The notes under the pieces are model-generated. The model was not told the origin of the DNA. It ran no database searches and was given only the letters and a program-made list of their open reading frames with translations. A stretch of 64,000 bases of DNA from DAIQRJ01 sp963708795 (GTDB lineage Bacteria; Actinomycetota; Actinomycetes; Propionibacteriales; DAIQRJ01), in the NCBI GenBank assembly GCA_963708795.1, contig CAVPUH010000006.1:756814-820813 (forward strand), in the 5' to 3' direction. Shown in pieces: positions 37,683 through 46,927 of the stretch (the first letter of the stretch is position 1; each line of letters starts with the position of its first letter). Both the position numbers and the translations under genes were made by a program.

Positions 37683-39086
37683 ATGCTGACCGCCGACTTT
37701 CACATGTTGAACCAAGCCCAAGCCGCTGAGGTCTTCGAACGGATCAGGAAGCATTCCAGCGCGGACGAAGTAGAAGTCCTCTTCTCCGGGGGGAAAAGCG
37801 CGCTCACCCGCTTTGCCAATAACATCATTCACCAGAATGTTGCGGAAGAGAACTATCAGGTTTCCGTGCGAACCGCGTTTGATGGACGCACGGCCCGTTC
37901 CACCACTAATAAGCTCGACGACGACAGTTTGCGGCGTGTCGTGCAATCGTCCGAGCGGTTGGCGAAAGTTCAGCATCCGGATTCAGATCTGTTGACCATA
38001 CCGGAATCCAACGGCGGCGCCGACCGCGAGGCTCCGCCTTCGCGGCACTTTGCCGAGACCGCGGCTGCCACTCCGGCGCAGCGCGCTGAAAGCGTCAAGA
38101 AAATCGTTTCTATCGCAGATCAACACAAGTTGACTACGGCCGGCATCGTCTCAAGCTCCGAGATGGTGGAAGGAGTTTTCAATTCGCGCGGCCTGGCGGA
38201 TTGGCATACCCAGACTTCGGCGGAAATTTCGATCACCATGCTGGCGCCAGATTCCTCGGGCTGGCAGAAGGCCAATTCCCCCGACATCGCCAAGCTCAAT
38301 GCCGCCGCGCTGGCCGAAACCGCGGCCCGCAAGGCATTGCAGTCGGCCGCCCCCCACGAGCTCCCCGCTGGAAAGTACACCGTAATTCTCGAACCGGCCG
38401 CAGTACTGGACATCGTCGGCTTCATGTTCTTCGATTTCGGCGGATTGTCCGTTCTCGATCAGCGCTCTTTTCTGAATAACCGCGTCGGCACCAGACTTTT
38501 CGGCGAGAACATCAACATCTGGGATGACGCGGCCCACCCTTTGCAATCGGGCGCTCCATTCGATGGCGAGGGTATGCGACGCCGCAAAGTGCAACTGGTC
38601 GAAAACGGCGTAGTGAGGCGGTTGGTTTACGCGCGAGCCACGGCTGAGAAGATGAAGCGCTCGGAACACAAAGACCACGTTGGCCTCGTCGAGCCCACCG
38701 GACACGGCTTCGCGCTGCCCAACGAAATGGGCGAAGCCCCCATGAACATTGTCTTCGGCGCCTCGTCGAAGCCACAATCGATTGAGCACATGATCGCTTC
38801 GACCGGGCGCGGCGTGCTGGTGACGCGCCTCTGGTACATTCGCGAAGTCGATCCCTACGAAAAAATCCTGACCGGGATGACTCGCGACGGCACGTTCCAT
38901 ATAGAAGACGGCAAACTCCGCCACGGAGTTCGCAATTTCCGTTTCAACCAGAGCCTGATTCAAATGCTGTCCAACGTCGAAGCCATGAGCACTCCGGTGC
39001 GCGCCAGCGGCGAGGAATCATTTGACATGGTAGTGCCCGCGATGAAAGTGCGCGACTTCAATTTCACCGAAGTAACGAAATTCTGA
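37683..39086 (+). CDS. tldE: Metalloprotease subunit TldE/PmbA
   Basis: A 467-residue partner of TldD without the zinc motif. Family blocks seen are VEVLFSGGKSALTRFANNII near the N-terminus, YTVILEPAAVLDIVGFMFFD in the middle and EHMIASTGRGVLVTRLWYI with NFRFNQSLIQML at the end. The first ATG lies inside repeat sequence (AATGCTGACCG), so the second ATG at 37,704 (MLNQAQAAEVF) may be the real start. It should assemble with TldD. Confidence 0.9.
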   Translation: MLTADFHMLNQAQAAEVFERIRKHSSADEVEVLFSGGKSALTRFANNIIHQNVAEENYQVSVRTAFDGRTARSTTNKLDDDSLRRVVQSSERLAKVQHPDSDLLTIPESNGGADREAPPSRHFAETAAATPAQRAESVKKIVSIADQHKLTTAGIVSSSEMVEGVFNSRGLADWHTQTSAEISITMLAPDSSGWQKANSPDIAKLNAAALAETAARKALQSAAPHELPAGKYTVILEPAAVLDIVGFMFFDFGGLSVLDQRSFLNNRVGTRLFGENINIWDDAAHPLQSGAPFDGEGMRRRKVQLVENGVVRRLVYARATAEKMKRSEHKDHVGLVEPTGHGFALPNEMGEAPMNIVFGASSKPQSIEHMIASTGRGVLVTRLWYIREVDPYEKILTGMTRDGTFHIEDGKLRHGVRNFRFNQSLIQMLSNVEAMSTPVRASGEESFDMVVPAMKVRDFNFTEVTKF

Positions 39087-39288
39087 GTACAGCAAGTAAC
39101 ATTGATCCTTAGCCACCGTTCACTCTGAGTTGTAGGCCTGATTGCTAATAGCCAACTGCTCTGTGACGCTGCTCACACAGCGTCCACAGATAAGCCGCAA
39201 GCCCATGACCCAAAAGAATTTACCCCTGACAGTTCCGTGACTTCGGTAACTTTGCACTGCTGGTTCCGGGGTGTAATCTTCGCTCGTA

Positions 39289-39738
39289 ATGTCCAACATC
39301 GGTCCATTCGTGAAGAACAGCAGCTTGGCCAAGCTTTCGAAAGAAAACGAGGCGTCGACGCAGGCTCAAAAATCAGCCAAGGACGAATCGGCTGATGTGA
39401 AGGTGCGCCGCTCGCGTTATACGGAAGTGCAGAGTGCTGCGCGCTTTCCGATCAAGCTGCCGATTTCTGTAAAATCGAAGACCGGCGAGAGTCATACTGA
39501 AACGCAGAACATTTCGGCGAACGGGGTTTTGTTTCAGATGGTGGATTCCGAAATGCCGGTTGGCTCGATGGTGGACTTCACGATTTCGCTCCCCGCCGAT
39601 GTCGTCGGCGCGGAGACCGATGTACGGCTCGATTGCCGTGGCCGCGTGGTACGCAGTTTTGAAGATAGTGGCCGCCGCGGCGTGGGCGTGGTCATCGATG
39701 AATATCGTTTCGACCGGGCTGAACGGCAAGGAGACTGA
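39289..39738 (+). CDS. PilZ domain protein
   Basis: A 149-residue c-di-GMP effector candidate. The PilZ domain spans about 40-145: the RxxxR-like element RSRYTEVQSAARFPIKL precedes TQNISANGVLFQM, which fits the (D/N)xSxxG motif in the form NISANG. A Lys/Ser-rich N-terminal tail of about 40 residues lacks structure. Its stop TGA overlaps the ATG of the next gene, so the two are translationally coupled. Two GGDEF cyclases in this window could supply the ligand. Confidence 0.85.
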   Translation: MSNIGPFVKNSSLAKLSKENEASTQAQKSAKDESADVKVRRSRYTEVQSAARFPIKLPISVKSKTGESHTETQNISANGVLFQMVDSEMPVGSMVDFTISLPADVVGAETDVRLDCRGRVVRSFEDSGRRGVGVVIDEYRFDRAERQGD

Positions 39739-40577
39739 TGGCGAGCACTCCAGCTACCGCGAGAATCGACCCCGAACAGCCGCTTCAGGCTGACGGCAAC
39801 GGCCAGTTCATTCGCGTGATCCTGGCCGATACGCAGGCCATCTTTCGCGCCGGACTGCGCAAGATTTTTGCTCTGGAAGACGATCTCCGGGTAGTTGGAC
39901 AAGCCGAAACCCTGTCTCAAACCTTAACCGCCGTGCAGAAGTTTTCTGCCGATGTGCTCCTTTTCGAGGCTGCGATTTCGACCAATCCAATCGAGGCGGT
40001 TTCGGACTTGCTCCGGCAAAGCCCGCAACTGAAGCTGGTCGTGGTCACCACCGAACCGGATCAGGATCTCACTCTGGAACTGTTTCGCCGGGGTGTACAC
40101 GCCATCGTTTCCCGCGAGGTCGAGCCTGAACTGCTGGTCGACTGCCTTCGCAAGGTATCAAAGGGTGAGCCATGGTTAGACGGCCGCGCCACCCAGTGGG
40201 TCCTCGAAGCCTATCGCACCCAGGGGTCGCGGGCCGGATCGCCTCGCCCCAAGGTGCAGTTGACTCCCAAAGAAACTCTGATTGTCTCCTGCGTGACTCA
40301 GGGAATGAAGAACAAGGAAATCGCTCTGCGCGTCGGAACCACCGAACAGGTGGTCAAGAACTACTTGCGCAAAGTCTATGACAAATTGGGCGTCGCTGAC
40401 CGCCTCGAACTGGCACTCTATTGCCTGAACAGCCGCATTCTCGACAACTCGGTGAGTGCCACTCCAGTCAAAACCAGTCCAGCGAAAGATAATTCAATTA
40501 AGAATGAGGCCCCCAAGCTGCCGGCCGCAGAGGCAACGCCCCCCGCGAACCCAGACACTGCGGAAGACATCTCCTAA
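39738..40577 (+). CDS. LuxR/NarL-type response regulator with atypical receiver
   Basis: A 279-residue DNA-binding regulator. The receiver domain (about 24-140, RVILADTQAIFRAGLRKIFA) keeps one acidic-pocket Asp in ILADT, but the phospho-acceptor position in ADVLLFEAAIS is Glu, not Asp. The C-terminal LuxR helix-turn-helix is clear: LTPKETLIVSCVTQGMKNKE and VVKNYLRKVYDKLGVADRLE. A proline-rich tail ends the protein. A Glu there often mimics the phosphorylated state, so the regulator may be always on or controlled otherwise. It is coupled to the PilZ gene. Confidence 0.85.
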   Translation: MASTPATARIDPEQPLQADGNGQFIRVILADTQAIFRAGLRKIFALEDDLRVVGQAETLSQTLTAVQKFSADVLLFEAAISTNPIEAVSDLLRQSPQLKLVVVTTEPDQDLTLELFRRGVHAIVSREVEPELLVDCLRKVSKGEPWLDGRATQWVLEAYRTQGSRAGSPRPKVQLTPKETLIVSCVTQGMKNKEIALRVGTTEQVVKNYLRKVYDKLGVADRLELALYCLNSRILDNSVSATPVKTSPAKDNSIKNEAPKLPAAEATPPANPDTAEDIS

Positions 40578-40650
40578 AAACAGTCAGGCGTAAGCGTCCT
40601 CGCTCGTGCAACCCGCCAAATTGTTGGATTTCCCCAGCGGAACCGCAACC

Positions 40651-41703
40651 CTACTTCATCATCCCACGTTGCGCTATCCCAATATTGTCGCGCGAAGTGT
40701 TCTTCACCAGATACATCATTTCGTCAGCCTGGCGAATAATGTCATGCGGTGTTTTGGCATCATGCGGATACGTCGCCACGCCCATTGACGCCCGCACATT
40801 CAAATTGAGCCCTTCCTCTTTGCAGAACATGCTGGTTCGTAAGCTGTCGCGCAAACGTTTCGCCACCACTAGCGCCGAGTCTTTCCCGGTTTGCGGCAAG
40901 AGCACCACAAACTCGTCGCCCCCATAGCGAAACGCATAGTCGATCAAGCGCAGCTGCGCTTTGATCAGGTATCCAATCTCGGCCAGCAGTTTGCTTCCCA
41001 CCAGGTGCCCGTTGGTGTCGTTGACTTGCTTGAAGTGATCCAGATCGATAAACAACACCGTGAATTCATATCCGAAACGCGACGAGCGATAAACCTCGGT
41101 CTCTAACGTCTTATAAAGGTGGCGCGCGTTGTACAGGCCGGTGCAGTCGTCGGTGATGGTGAGTTCCTGAATCTTTTCGACGGCTCGCGCATTTTCGATG
41201 GCGATCGCCGCGTAGTCGCACAATGACTGCAAAAAGAATATTTCCTGATCGCCGAAGTGCTCCATGTCCACGTTCACCAGTTGAATGACGCCCAGCACGC
41301 GCAGCCGCGAGCTGACCGGGAAACACACAATCGAACGCGTCTCCCACTTGGTCATTTCGTCAATGCGTTTGGCGAACCGCGGATCGGTCATCACGTCCGG
41401 GACAATCAGCCGCTCCCCATGTTTGGCGACATGACCCGCAATACCCTCTCCCACCTTCAATCGGATGTTCTTCAGCGCCTCGGAAGCCGTGCCCACCGCA
41501 ATGGCAAAGTACAACTCCTCGCGCTCATGATCCAACATCAGCAGCGACCAGGTATCGGGACGGAAGTATTCCGCCATCTTTTCCATAATCGTCTGCAGAA
41601 TGGAATCGAGATCCAGCGACGAGGTCAGCGCCTTGGCCACATCGTGAAAGATGGTCAGTTCTTGACTCTGCCGATTGTGGTCGGCCTCGGTGGCCCTGGT
41701 CAT
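40651..41703 (-). CDS. GAF-GGDEF diguanylate cyclase
   Basis: About 350 residues. A GAF domain (about 15-165, LTSSLDLDSILQTIMEKM) precedes a GGDEF domain with the active-site motif FRYGGDEFVVLLP and an RxxD inhibitory site (RLID) five residues before it. It is therefore expected to make c-di-GMP under product inhibition. The frame is open to 41,865, but that upstream part encodes REP-like repeat sequence, so ATG at 41,701-41,703 (MTRATEADHNRQ) is chosen. No membrane segment. It converges with the response-regulator gene. Confidence 0.88.
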   Translation of the reverse strand: MTRATEADHNRQSQELTIFHDVAKALTSSLDLDSILQTIMEKMAEYFRPDTWSLLMLDHEREELYFAIAVGTASEALKNIRLKVGEGIAGHVAKHGERLIVPDVMTDPRFAKRIDEMTKWETRSIVCFPVSSRLRVLGVIQLVNVDMEHFGDQEIFFLQSLCDYAAIAIENARAVEKIQELTITDDCTGLYNARHLYKTLETEVYRSSRFGYEFTVLFIDLDHFKQVNDTNGHLVGSKLLAEIGYLIKAQLRLIDYAFRYGGDEFVVLLPQTGKDSALVVAKRLRDSLRTSMFCKEEGLNLNVRASMGVATYPHDAKTPHDIIRQADEMMYLVKNTSRDNIGIAQRGMMK

Positions 41704-42001
41704 CAACAGCAACCTCGAATCTACAACGGGAGTACCAAAATTATAAGCGGCCCCCGAAGCCCCGGCAAAGAACCATGGTAACCCGAACCCATAACGACAA
41801 GATGCCAGGTTTACTGGTGGAGGAACGGGTGTCCCGCCCGTCCCAAGCGGAGCAAAGCTCCGCAACGCCTTACGATCCGCGTGCCTTCTGACTCAAACAT
41901 TACTGCGTCAACGCTACGGACAACTGAAGCCTGCCTCTTGGAAATCAAACTAAACCCCGAAAATTTCGCTTCCCCGACCACCCGCATAACATATATTTAA
42001 T
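41704..42001. other. Divergent intergenic region with REP-like hairpins
   Basis: The gap between the cyclase and rodZ holds two GC hairpins at about 41,825-41,870: CGGGTGTCCCGCCCG and GCGGAGC-AAA-GCTCCGC. Near rodZ an AT-rich stretch (CATATATTTAAT) touches the GTG start and may contain the promoter. Confidence 0.45.
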
Positions 42002-42934
42002 GTGAGTGATTGGCCCACACGGGCGGCGGAGAACACAGTGGCATCGTTGGGTGCACAACTCAAGCAGGAACGGGAGAAGCAGGGGATGACGCTCGAGCAG
42101 ATCTCCCTGGCCACAAAAATCGGCACCCGCATGTTGCGCGCCCTCGAAGAAGAACACTTCGACCAGCTTCCCGGCGGCATCTTTAATAAAGGCTTTATCC
42201 GCGCCTATGCGCGCTGTCTGCATATGGATGAAGACCAAGCGATCGCCGACTACGTCGCCGCCACTACCGTCGCCTCCGCCGCGAACCAATCCGATAACAA
42301 CGATCAAACTCCGGTCCCGCCTCCGATACTTGATCCCCCGTCGCGAGAACCAATCCACGACGCAGGCCTTCCCTGGGGCATCTTCGCAGTCGTGCTCCTG
42401 ATCGTCGCGCTGGGTTTTGCCGCCTGGGGCTACTACTCGCGAGAATCACAAAAGGCACCCCCGGAATCGGCAACTGCCCCAGCCAACTCCCTCAACATCT
42501 CACCCGCCGCCGTTACCGAGCGGTCTTCGCCCGAACAGAACCCCATCGCGTCGTCGAAACCGGCAACTGCAACCACAACGCCAGCAGTTCCTACTCTTTC
42601 TCAAACTTCGACCGCGAGCCAGCCTCAGTCCTCAGCCCCCGCAAACGCAACGTTTGTGGTGGCGATCAAGGCGCGCGAGGATTCATGGCTTTCCATCTCC
42701 GTTGATGGCGAGGTCGTCACCCGCTCTCTGCTGACCGCCCCGGCGCAGAAATCGGTTCGTGCGGAAAAAGAAATCACCGTCCGCGCGGGCAACGTGGGCG
42801 CGGTAGATTTCGAATTCAACGGCAAAAAACTGCCCACCCAGGGCGACTATGGCGAGGTAAAAACTTTAACCTTCGACGCCCACGGCCTGCAATCATCGGC
42901 CAGCAAACCAGCGCCACCCGCGCGAATACCATAA
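42002..42934 (+). CDS. rodZ: RodZ-like helix-turn-helix membrane protein
   Basis: A 310-residue protein with the RodZ layout. An N-terminal HTH_25 domain (about 15-85: LKQEREKQGMTLEQISLATK, GGIFNKGFIRAYARCL) is followed by a Pro-rich linker, one membrane helix (about 122-142, GIFAVVLLIVALGFAAWGYY), a low-complexity Ser/Thr/Pro/Ala periplasmic linker and a DUF4115 domain (about 220-300, REDSWLSISVDGEVVTRSLL). In other bacteria RodZ links MreB to the cell-wall machinery. The start is GTG, read as GTG AGT GAT TGG, with an AT-rich box directly before it. Confidence 0.85.
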   Translation: MSDWPTRAAENTVASLGAQLKQEREKQGMTLEQISLATKIGTRMLRALEEEHFDQLPGGIFNKGFIRAYARCLHMDEDQAIADYVAATTVASAANQSDNNDQTPVPPPILDPPSREPIHDAGLPWGIFAVVLLIVALGFAAWGYYSRESQKAPPESATAPANSLNISPAAVTERSSPEQNPIASSKPATATTTPAVPTLSQTSTASQPQSSAPANATFVVAIKAREDSWLSISVDGEVVTRSLLTAPAQKSVRAEKEITVRAGNVGAVDFEFNGKKLPTQGDYGEVKTLTFDAHGLQSSASKPAPPARIP

Positions 42935-43187
42935 CCGTCGAAAAAGAGGAACGAATCCGTGTCAAGCAAGGGTCGATCTTCCCATTGAACCCACTCGCTC
43001 GCGCACTCCAGTGCCACGCCACATCCACTCACGGCCAGAACCCGCACTCCAGCCTAAAAAGATTGCGCCTCCGCTGGTTCTCTGGTAGCCTTTTTAAGAC
43101 CGCAGAATGACCCATTTCGTGTGTCAACTGTTGTGCTGATCGGCCCCCCAGACGTGAAGCCCAGATCGTTTGCGAAGATTGTTTGCG

Positions 43188-43193
43188 AAGGAG
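43188..43193 (+). promoter_or_regulatory. Ribosome-binding site deciding the metK TTG start
   Basis: AAGGAG is followed by a 7-base spacer and TTG. No other start in the frame has a site this good. Confidence 0.7.
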
Positions 43194-43200
43194 AACAAGC

Positions 43201-44382
43201 TTGTCGAAGAATCGCCATCTATTTACCTCTGAATCCGTAACGGAAGGACATCCCGACAAAATTGCAGATCAGGTTTCCGACGCCATTCTGGACGCCTGCC
43301 TGACCGACGATCCCTCCAGCCGTGTAGCCTGCGAAACCTTGACCGCAACCGGCCTGGTCGTAATCGCCGGTGAAATCACCACCAAAGCCTACGTCGATTT
43401 CCAAAATCTGGTGCGCGGTACGATCGCCTCCATCGGATACAACAATGCCCTCTATGGATTCGACTCCAACACCTGCGCCGTAATCTCCAGCATCAATAAA
43501 CAATCCGGCGACATTGCCATGGGCGTAGACACCGGCGGCGCCGGCGACCAGGGACTGATGTTTGGGTTTGCTTGTAACGAGACGGCCGAGCTTATGCCGG
43601 CGCCAATTTCGTTTGCCCACAAGCTTTGCATGCGGCTTTCCGAGGTTCGTAAGCAGGGGAAGCTTTCTTATCTGCGGCCTGACGGCAAGTCGCAAGTTAC
43701 GGTTGAATATGATCAGCATCACAAGCCGATTCGCGTAGACGCAGTCGTGATTTCCTCGCAGCATTCGGAGACGGTGGGCAACGACGAGCTCCGCAGCGAC
43801 ATTCTCAAGCACGTGATTCAAGCTACGATTCCCGCACACCTTCTCGACGAAGACACGAAGTATCACATCAATCCCACGGGACGCTTTGTGATTGGCGGAC
43901 CGATGGGCGATACCGGGTTGACCGGACGCAAGATTATCGTGGACACCTACGGCGGCATGGGGCGTCACGGCGGCGGCGCGTTCAGCGGCAAGGATCCGAC
44001 CAAAGTAGACCGTTCCGCCGCATACATGGCGCGTCACATCGCGAAGAACATTGTCGCGGCTGGCCTGGCGGATCGGTGCGAAGTGCAACTCGCGTACGCC
44101 ATCGGCGTAGCCGAACCGGTCAGCGTTCGTGTGGACACGTTCGGTACCAGTAAGATCGATCCCGCAACGATTTCAGATTTGGTCCGCTCCCATTTCAAGC
44201 TGACGCCCAAGGGAATGATCGACTCGCTCAATCTGCGGCGGCCGATTTACTGCAAGACCGCGGCTTATGGACATTTCGGACGTAGCGATCCTGACTTCAC
44301 ATGGGAGTTGACCGACAAAGCGGCGAAACTGGCCAGCGATGCCGGTTTGCGCGAGCCGGTCGGACACGCGGTTCGCAAGTAA
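43201..44382 (+). CDS. metK: S-adenosylmethionine synthase
   Basis: A 393-residue enzyme making SAM from methionine and ATP. Blocks seen: LFTSESVTEGHPDKIADQVS, the ATP motif GAGDQGLMFGFAC and the phosphate loop GGGAFSGKDPTKVDRSAAY. The start is TTG at 43,201-43,203: AAGGAG lies seven bases upstream and the protein then begins LSKNRHLFTSESV as relatives do; an upstream ATG would spoil this fit. The next gene, ahcY, recycles the product SAH, so the pair is a methyl-cycle unit. I looked for SAM or SAH riboswitch motifs upstream and saw none. Confidence 0.96.
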   Translation: MSKNRHLFTSESVTEGHPDKIADQVSDAILDACLTDDPSSRVACETLTATGLVVIAGEITTKAYVDFQNLVRGTIASIGYNNALYGFDSNTCAVISSINKQSGDIAMGVDTGGAGDQGLMFGFACNETAELMPAPISFAHKLCMRLSEVRKQGKLSYLRPDGKSQVTVEYDQHHKPIRVDAVVISSQHSETVGNDELRSDILKHVIQATIPAHLLDEDTKYHINPTGRFVIGGPMGDTGLTGRKIIVDTYGGMGRHGGGAFSGKDPTKVDRSAAYMARHIAKNIVAAGLADRCEVQLAYAIGVAEPVSVRVDTFGTSKIDPATISDLVRSHFKLTPKGMIDSLNLRRPIYCKTAAYGHFGRSDPDFTWELTDKAAKLASDAGLREPVGHAVRK

Positions 44383-44543
44383 AGTTTCTTACGGGATAGG
44401 CTGCTGAAAATCGTGTTCCCCCGCAGCGGCTGAACCGGACAACATAATACGCTTAGCGCAGCGCTGCGCCACCCAGAATCAAATGCCACATTGGTTTCAG
44501 CACGCTATTAGGATCACGATCAATCCAGCGCCACAGGAGAAGT

Positions 44544-45821
44544 ATGTCGACAACGCCAACGCAAATGCAATCTGATATCAAGAACATCGAGTTTGCCGAT
44601 CTGGGCAAGAAACGCATCGAGTGGGCGAACCAGTCGATGAAAGTCTTGCAGATCATTCGCAAGGAATTCATCAAGAACCAGCCGCTGCTGGGCATCCGCA
44701 TTTCGGCTTGCCTGCACGTCACCGCGGAGACGGCGAATCTGGCCATCACCCTGCGCGACGGCGGTGCTGATGTGGTCTTGTGCGCCTCGAACCCGCTTTC
44801 CACCCAGGACGATGTTGCCGCAAGCCTGGTGCGCGACAACGGCATTCCCGTCTTCGCGGTTAAGGGCGAGGACAATGACACGTACTATAGCCATATTCTG
44901 GCGGCCATCGATCACCGGCCGCACATCACCATGGACGATGGCGCTGACCTCGTCACCATTCTGCACACCAAGCGGCAGGACGCGCTCGAGGAAGTGATTG
45001 GCGGCACCGAAGAGACGACTACCGGCGTGATCCGCTTGCGGGCCATGGCGAAGGAAGGCGTGCTGCGCTTTCCCATCGTCGCGGTGAACGATGCCGACAC
45101 CAAGCATCTCTTTGACAATCGCTACGGAACCGGGCAGTCGACGATTGATGGCATTATCCGCGCCACCAACTTCCTGCTGGCGGGATCGAAGTTCGTGGTC
45201 GCCGGCTACGGTTGGTGCGGACGCGGGCTGGCCAGCCGCGCTCGCGGCAACGGCGCCGAAGTCATTATCACCGAGATCGATCCGACCAAGGCTCTGGAAG
45301 CGGTGATGGACGGCTTCCGGGTAATGTCGATGACGGAAGCGGCCAAGATCGGCGACGTTTTCTGCACCGTGACCGGCAACAAAACCGTTCTCACCAAAGA
45401 CCACTTCGAGTTGATGAAAGACGGGGCCATCATTTCAAACTCCGGACACTTCAACGTCGAGATTGACATTCCGGCGCTGGAAAAAATGTCTTCGTCGAAG
45501 CGCACTACGCGCGGCTCTGTCGAAGAATATTCGTTGAAAGATGGGCGCAAGATTAATCTGCTGGGCGAAGGCCGTCTGATCAACCTGGCCGCAGCCGAGG
45601 GGCATCCCGCGTCGGTGATGGATATGAGTTTTGCCGACCAGGCGCTCTCGGTCGATTACATGGTGAAGAACCACAAGTCGCTCGAGAAGAAGGTCTACCG
45701 CGTGCCCGATGACCTGGACAAGCGCGTCGCGAAGTTGAAGCTCGAGTCCATGGGAATCAAAATCGACAAGCTAACGCCGGAGCAGGAAGAGTATCTGGCG
45801 GGATGGAGCGAGGGAACGTAG
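44544..45821 (+). CDS. ahcY: Adenosylhomocysteinase
   Basis: A 425-residue NAD-dependent enzyme that splits S-adenosylhomocysteine into adenosine and homocysteine. The N-terminal substrate domain has IRISACLHVTAETANLAITL; the NAD-binding loop is VVAGYGWCGRGLASRARGNG; VFCTVTGNKTVLTKDHF and the C-terminal SVDYMVKNHKSLEKKVYRVP are diagnostic. The length is that of the short bacterial/archaeal form without the 40-residue insert. It lies 161 bases after metK on the same strand; GGAGAAGT precedes the ATG. Confidence 0.96.
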   Translation: MSTTPTQMQSDIKNIEFADLGKKRIEWANQSMKVLQIIRKEFIKNQPLLGIRISACLHVTAETANLAITLRDGGADVVLCASNPLSTQDDVAASLVRDNGIPVFAVKGEDNDTYYSHILAAIDHRPHITMDDGADLVTILHTKRQDALEEVIGGTEETTTGVIRLRAMAKEGVLRFPIVAVNDADTKHLFDNRYGTGQSTIDGIIRATNFLLAGSKFVVAGYGWCGRGLASRARGNGAEVIITEIDPTKALEAVMDGFRVMSMTEAAKIGDVFCTVTGNKTVLTKDHFELMKDGAIISNSGHFNVEIDIPALEKMSSSKRTTRGSVEEYSLKDGRKINLLGEGRLINLAAAEGHPASVMDMSFADQALSVDYMVKNHKSLEKKVYRVPDDLDKRVAKLKLESMGIKIDKLTPEQEEYLAGWSEGT

Positions 45822-45836
45822 GGCGGCATTTAGCAG

Positions 45837-45857
45837 TCAGCTCTCAGCATTCAGTCA
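45837..45857. repeat. Heptamer array copy 3 (NTYRGCN)
   Basis: Reads TTTAGCA, GTCAGCT, CTCAGCA and TTCAGTC, just after the ahcY stop. Confidence 0.6.
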
Positions 45858-45964
45858 AGACGGGGCGGCGTTTGCCGCTCCGTTTGCTTTGCCGGTTAGG
45901 AGTTCTGTCTGTGCCGACTGACCGGGCGGCATTCCCGAAAAGGGATTGGGGCCATATTTTTCAC

Positions 45965-45985
45965 TTGGCAATTAGCACTTAGCCA
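45965..45985. repeat. Heptamer array copy 4 (NTYRGCN)
   Basis: Reads CTTGGCA, ATTAGCA, CTTAGCC, just beyond the patatin stop; it shares one short gap with copy 3. Confidence 0.6.
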
Positions 45986-46003
45986 TCGCTTCCGCTCTGC
46001 GTT

Positions 46004-46927
46004 CTATTCAGCGAGCATGGGAGCTGGCTTGGGAATGGGTTTTGCCAGGGTCATTGGGCGGTCGGGTTGTACCTCCAGCCATTTGCGGATTTCGGGGAGC
46101 GCGGCGCGGGTGGCGATTTCGCCGGCTCTCACCAGGGCGGTGCTGTGTTCGAAGGCATCGTACTTGTAACCGTTCACGTCGGGCTCGATCACGAGGTCGG
46201 CGGCCGGCTTCCACTGGCTGCTGTTCATTTCCTGGGCGATGGCGAAACATTGCCCGATTACATCGAACAGGTGGCGAGGGCCGTCGCCTCCGGTCCATTT
46301 GCCTTTGAGGTGCACCGCGAGCACGCGATCCGCTCCCATTTGACGCAGTGGACGAGTGGGCACGGTGTGGGAGAGCATGCCGTCGATCAGCAGACGTCCG
46401 CGAATCTTTACCGGCAAAAACATTCCTGGATAGGCGCAACTGGCGCGCACAGGATCGACGAGCGGTCCGGAATGAAAGACTACGCCTTCGCCGGTCGAGA
46501 AATCGGTCGCGGTGACGGCCAGCGGGATGCGCAATTCTTCGAAAGTCTTAACCTTCAGGAGATGGTTGAGGAATCCGATCATGCGCTGGTTGCTGGCGAA
46601 GCCATAGCGCGACAGCGTCCAACTGGCAATGTGTTTGAAACGTACCCGGGCGGCAACCTGTTCCAGTTCAGCAGCCGAGATCCCGCTGCAGTACGCGGCG
46701 CCAATCAGGGCGCCGACGCTGGTCCCAGCAATGTAGCGAATGGGAATGTTTTCTTCTTCGAGGACTTTGAGGACGCCGACGTGGGCGATACCACGGGCGA
46801 AGCCACCACCGAGAGCCAAGCCGATGCCTACGCTGCTGCCCTGGCGCGGCGCCGGGCTCGAGGATTGTCCGGAAAGCCCGCGTCCGAACGCCTGCACGGA
46901 ACGAATGATCTTGCCCAGACTATTCAC
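46004..46927 (-). CDS. Patatin-like phospholipase
   Basis: A 307-residue serine acyl hydrolase of the RssA/patatin family. The oxyanion-hole loop is LALGGGFARGIAHVGVLKVL, the nucleophile Ser is in IAGTSVGALIGAAY (GxSxG) and the catalytic Asp is in LLIDGMLSHTVP. An N-terminal stretch of about 35 residues is low in conservation. There is no signal peptide, so it probably acts on membrane lipids from inside. It is divergent from the NUDIX gene. Confidence 0.88.
   Translation of the reverse strand: MNSLGKIIRSVQAFGRGLSGQSSSPAPRQGSSVGIGLALGGGFARGIAHVGVLKVLEEENIPIRYIAGTSVGALIGAAYCSGISAAELEQVAARVRFKHIASWTLSRYGFASNQRMIGFLNHLLKVKTFEELRIPLAVTATDFSTGEGVVFHSGPLVDPVRASCAYPGMFLPVKIRGRLLIDGMLSHTVPTRPLRQMGADRVLAVHLKGKWTGGDGPRHLFDVIGQCFAIAQEMNSSQWKPAADLVIEPDVNGYKYDAFEHSTALVRAGEIATRAALPEIRKWLEVQPDRPMTLAKPIPKPAPMLAE

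Noticed and set aside
42935..43187. Possible SAM or SAH riboswitch upstream of metK, also checked before ahcY
   Set aside because: I found none of the conserved cores of known SAM or SAH aptamers and no terminator switch; only plain sequence with a strong ribosome-binding site.
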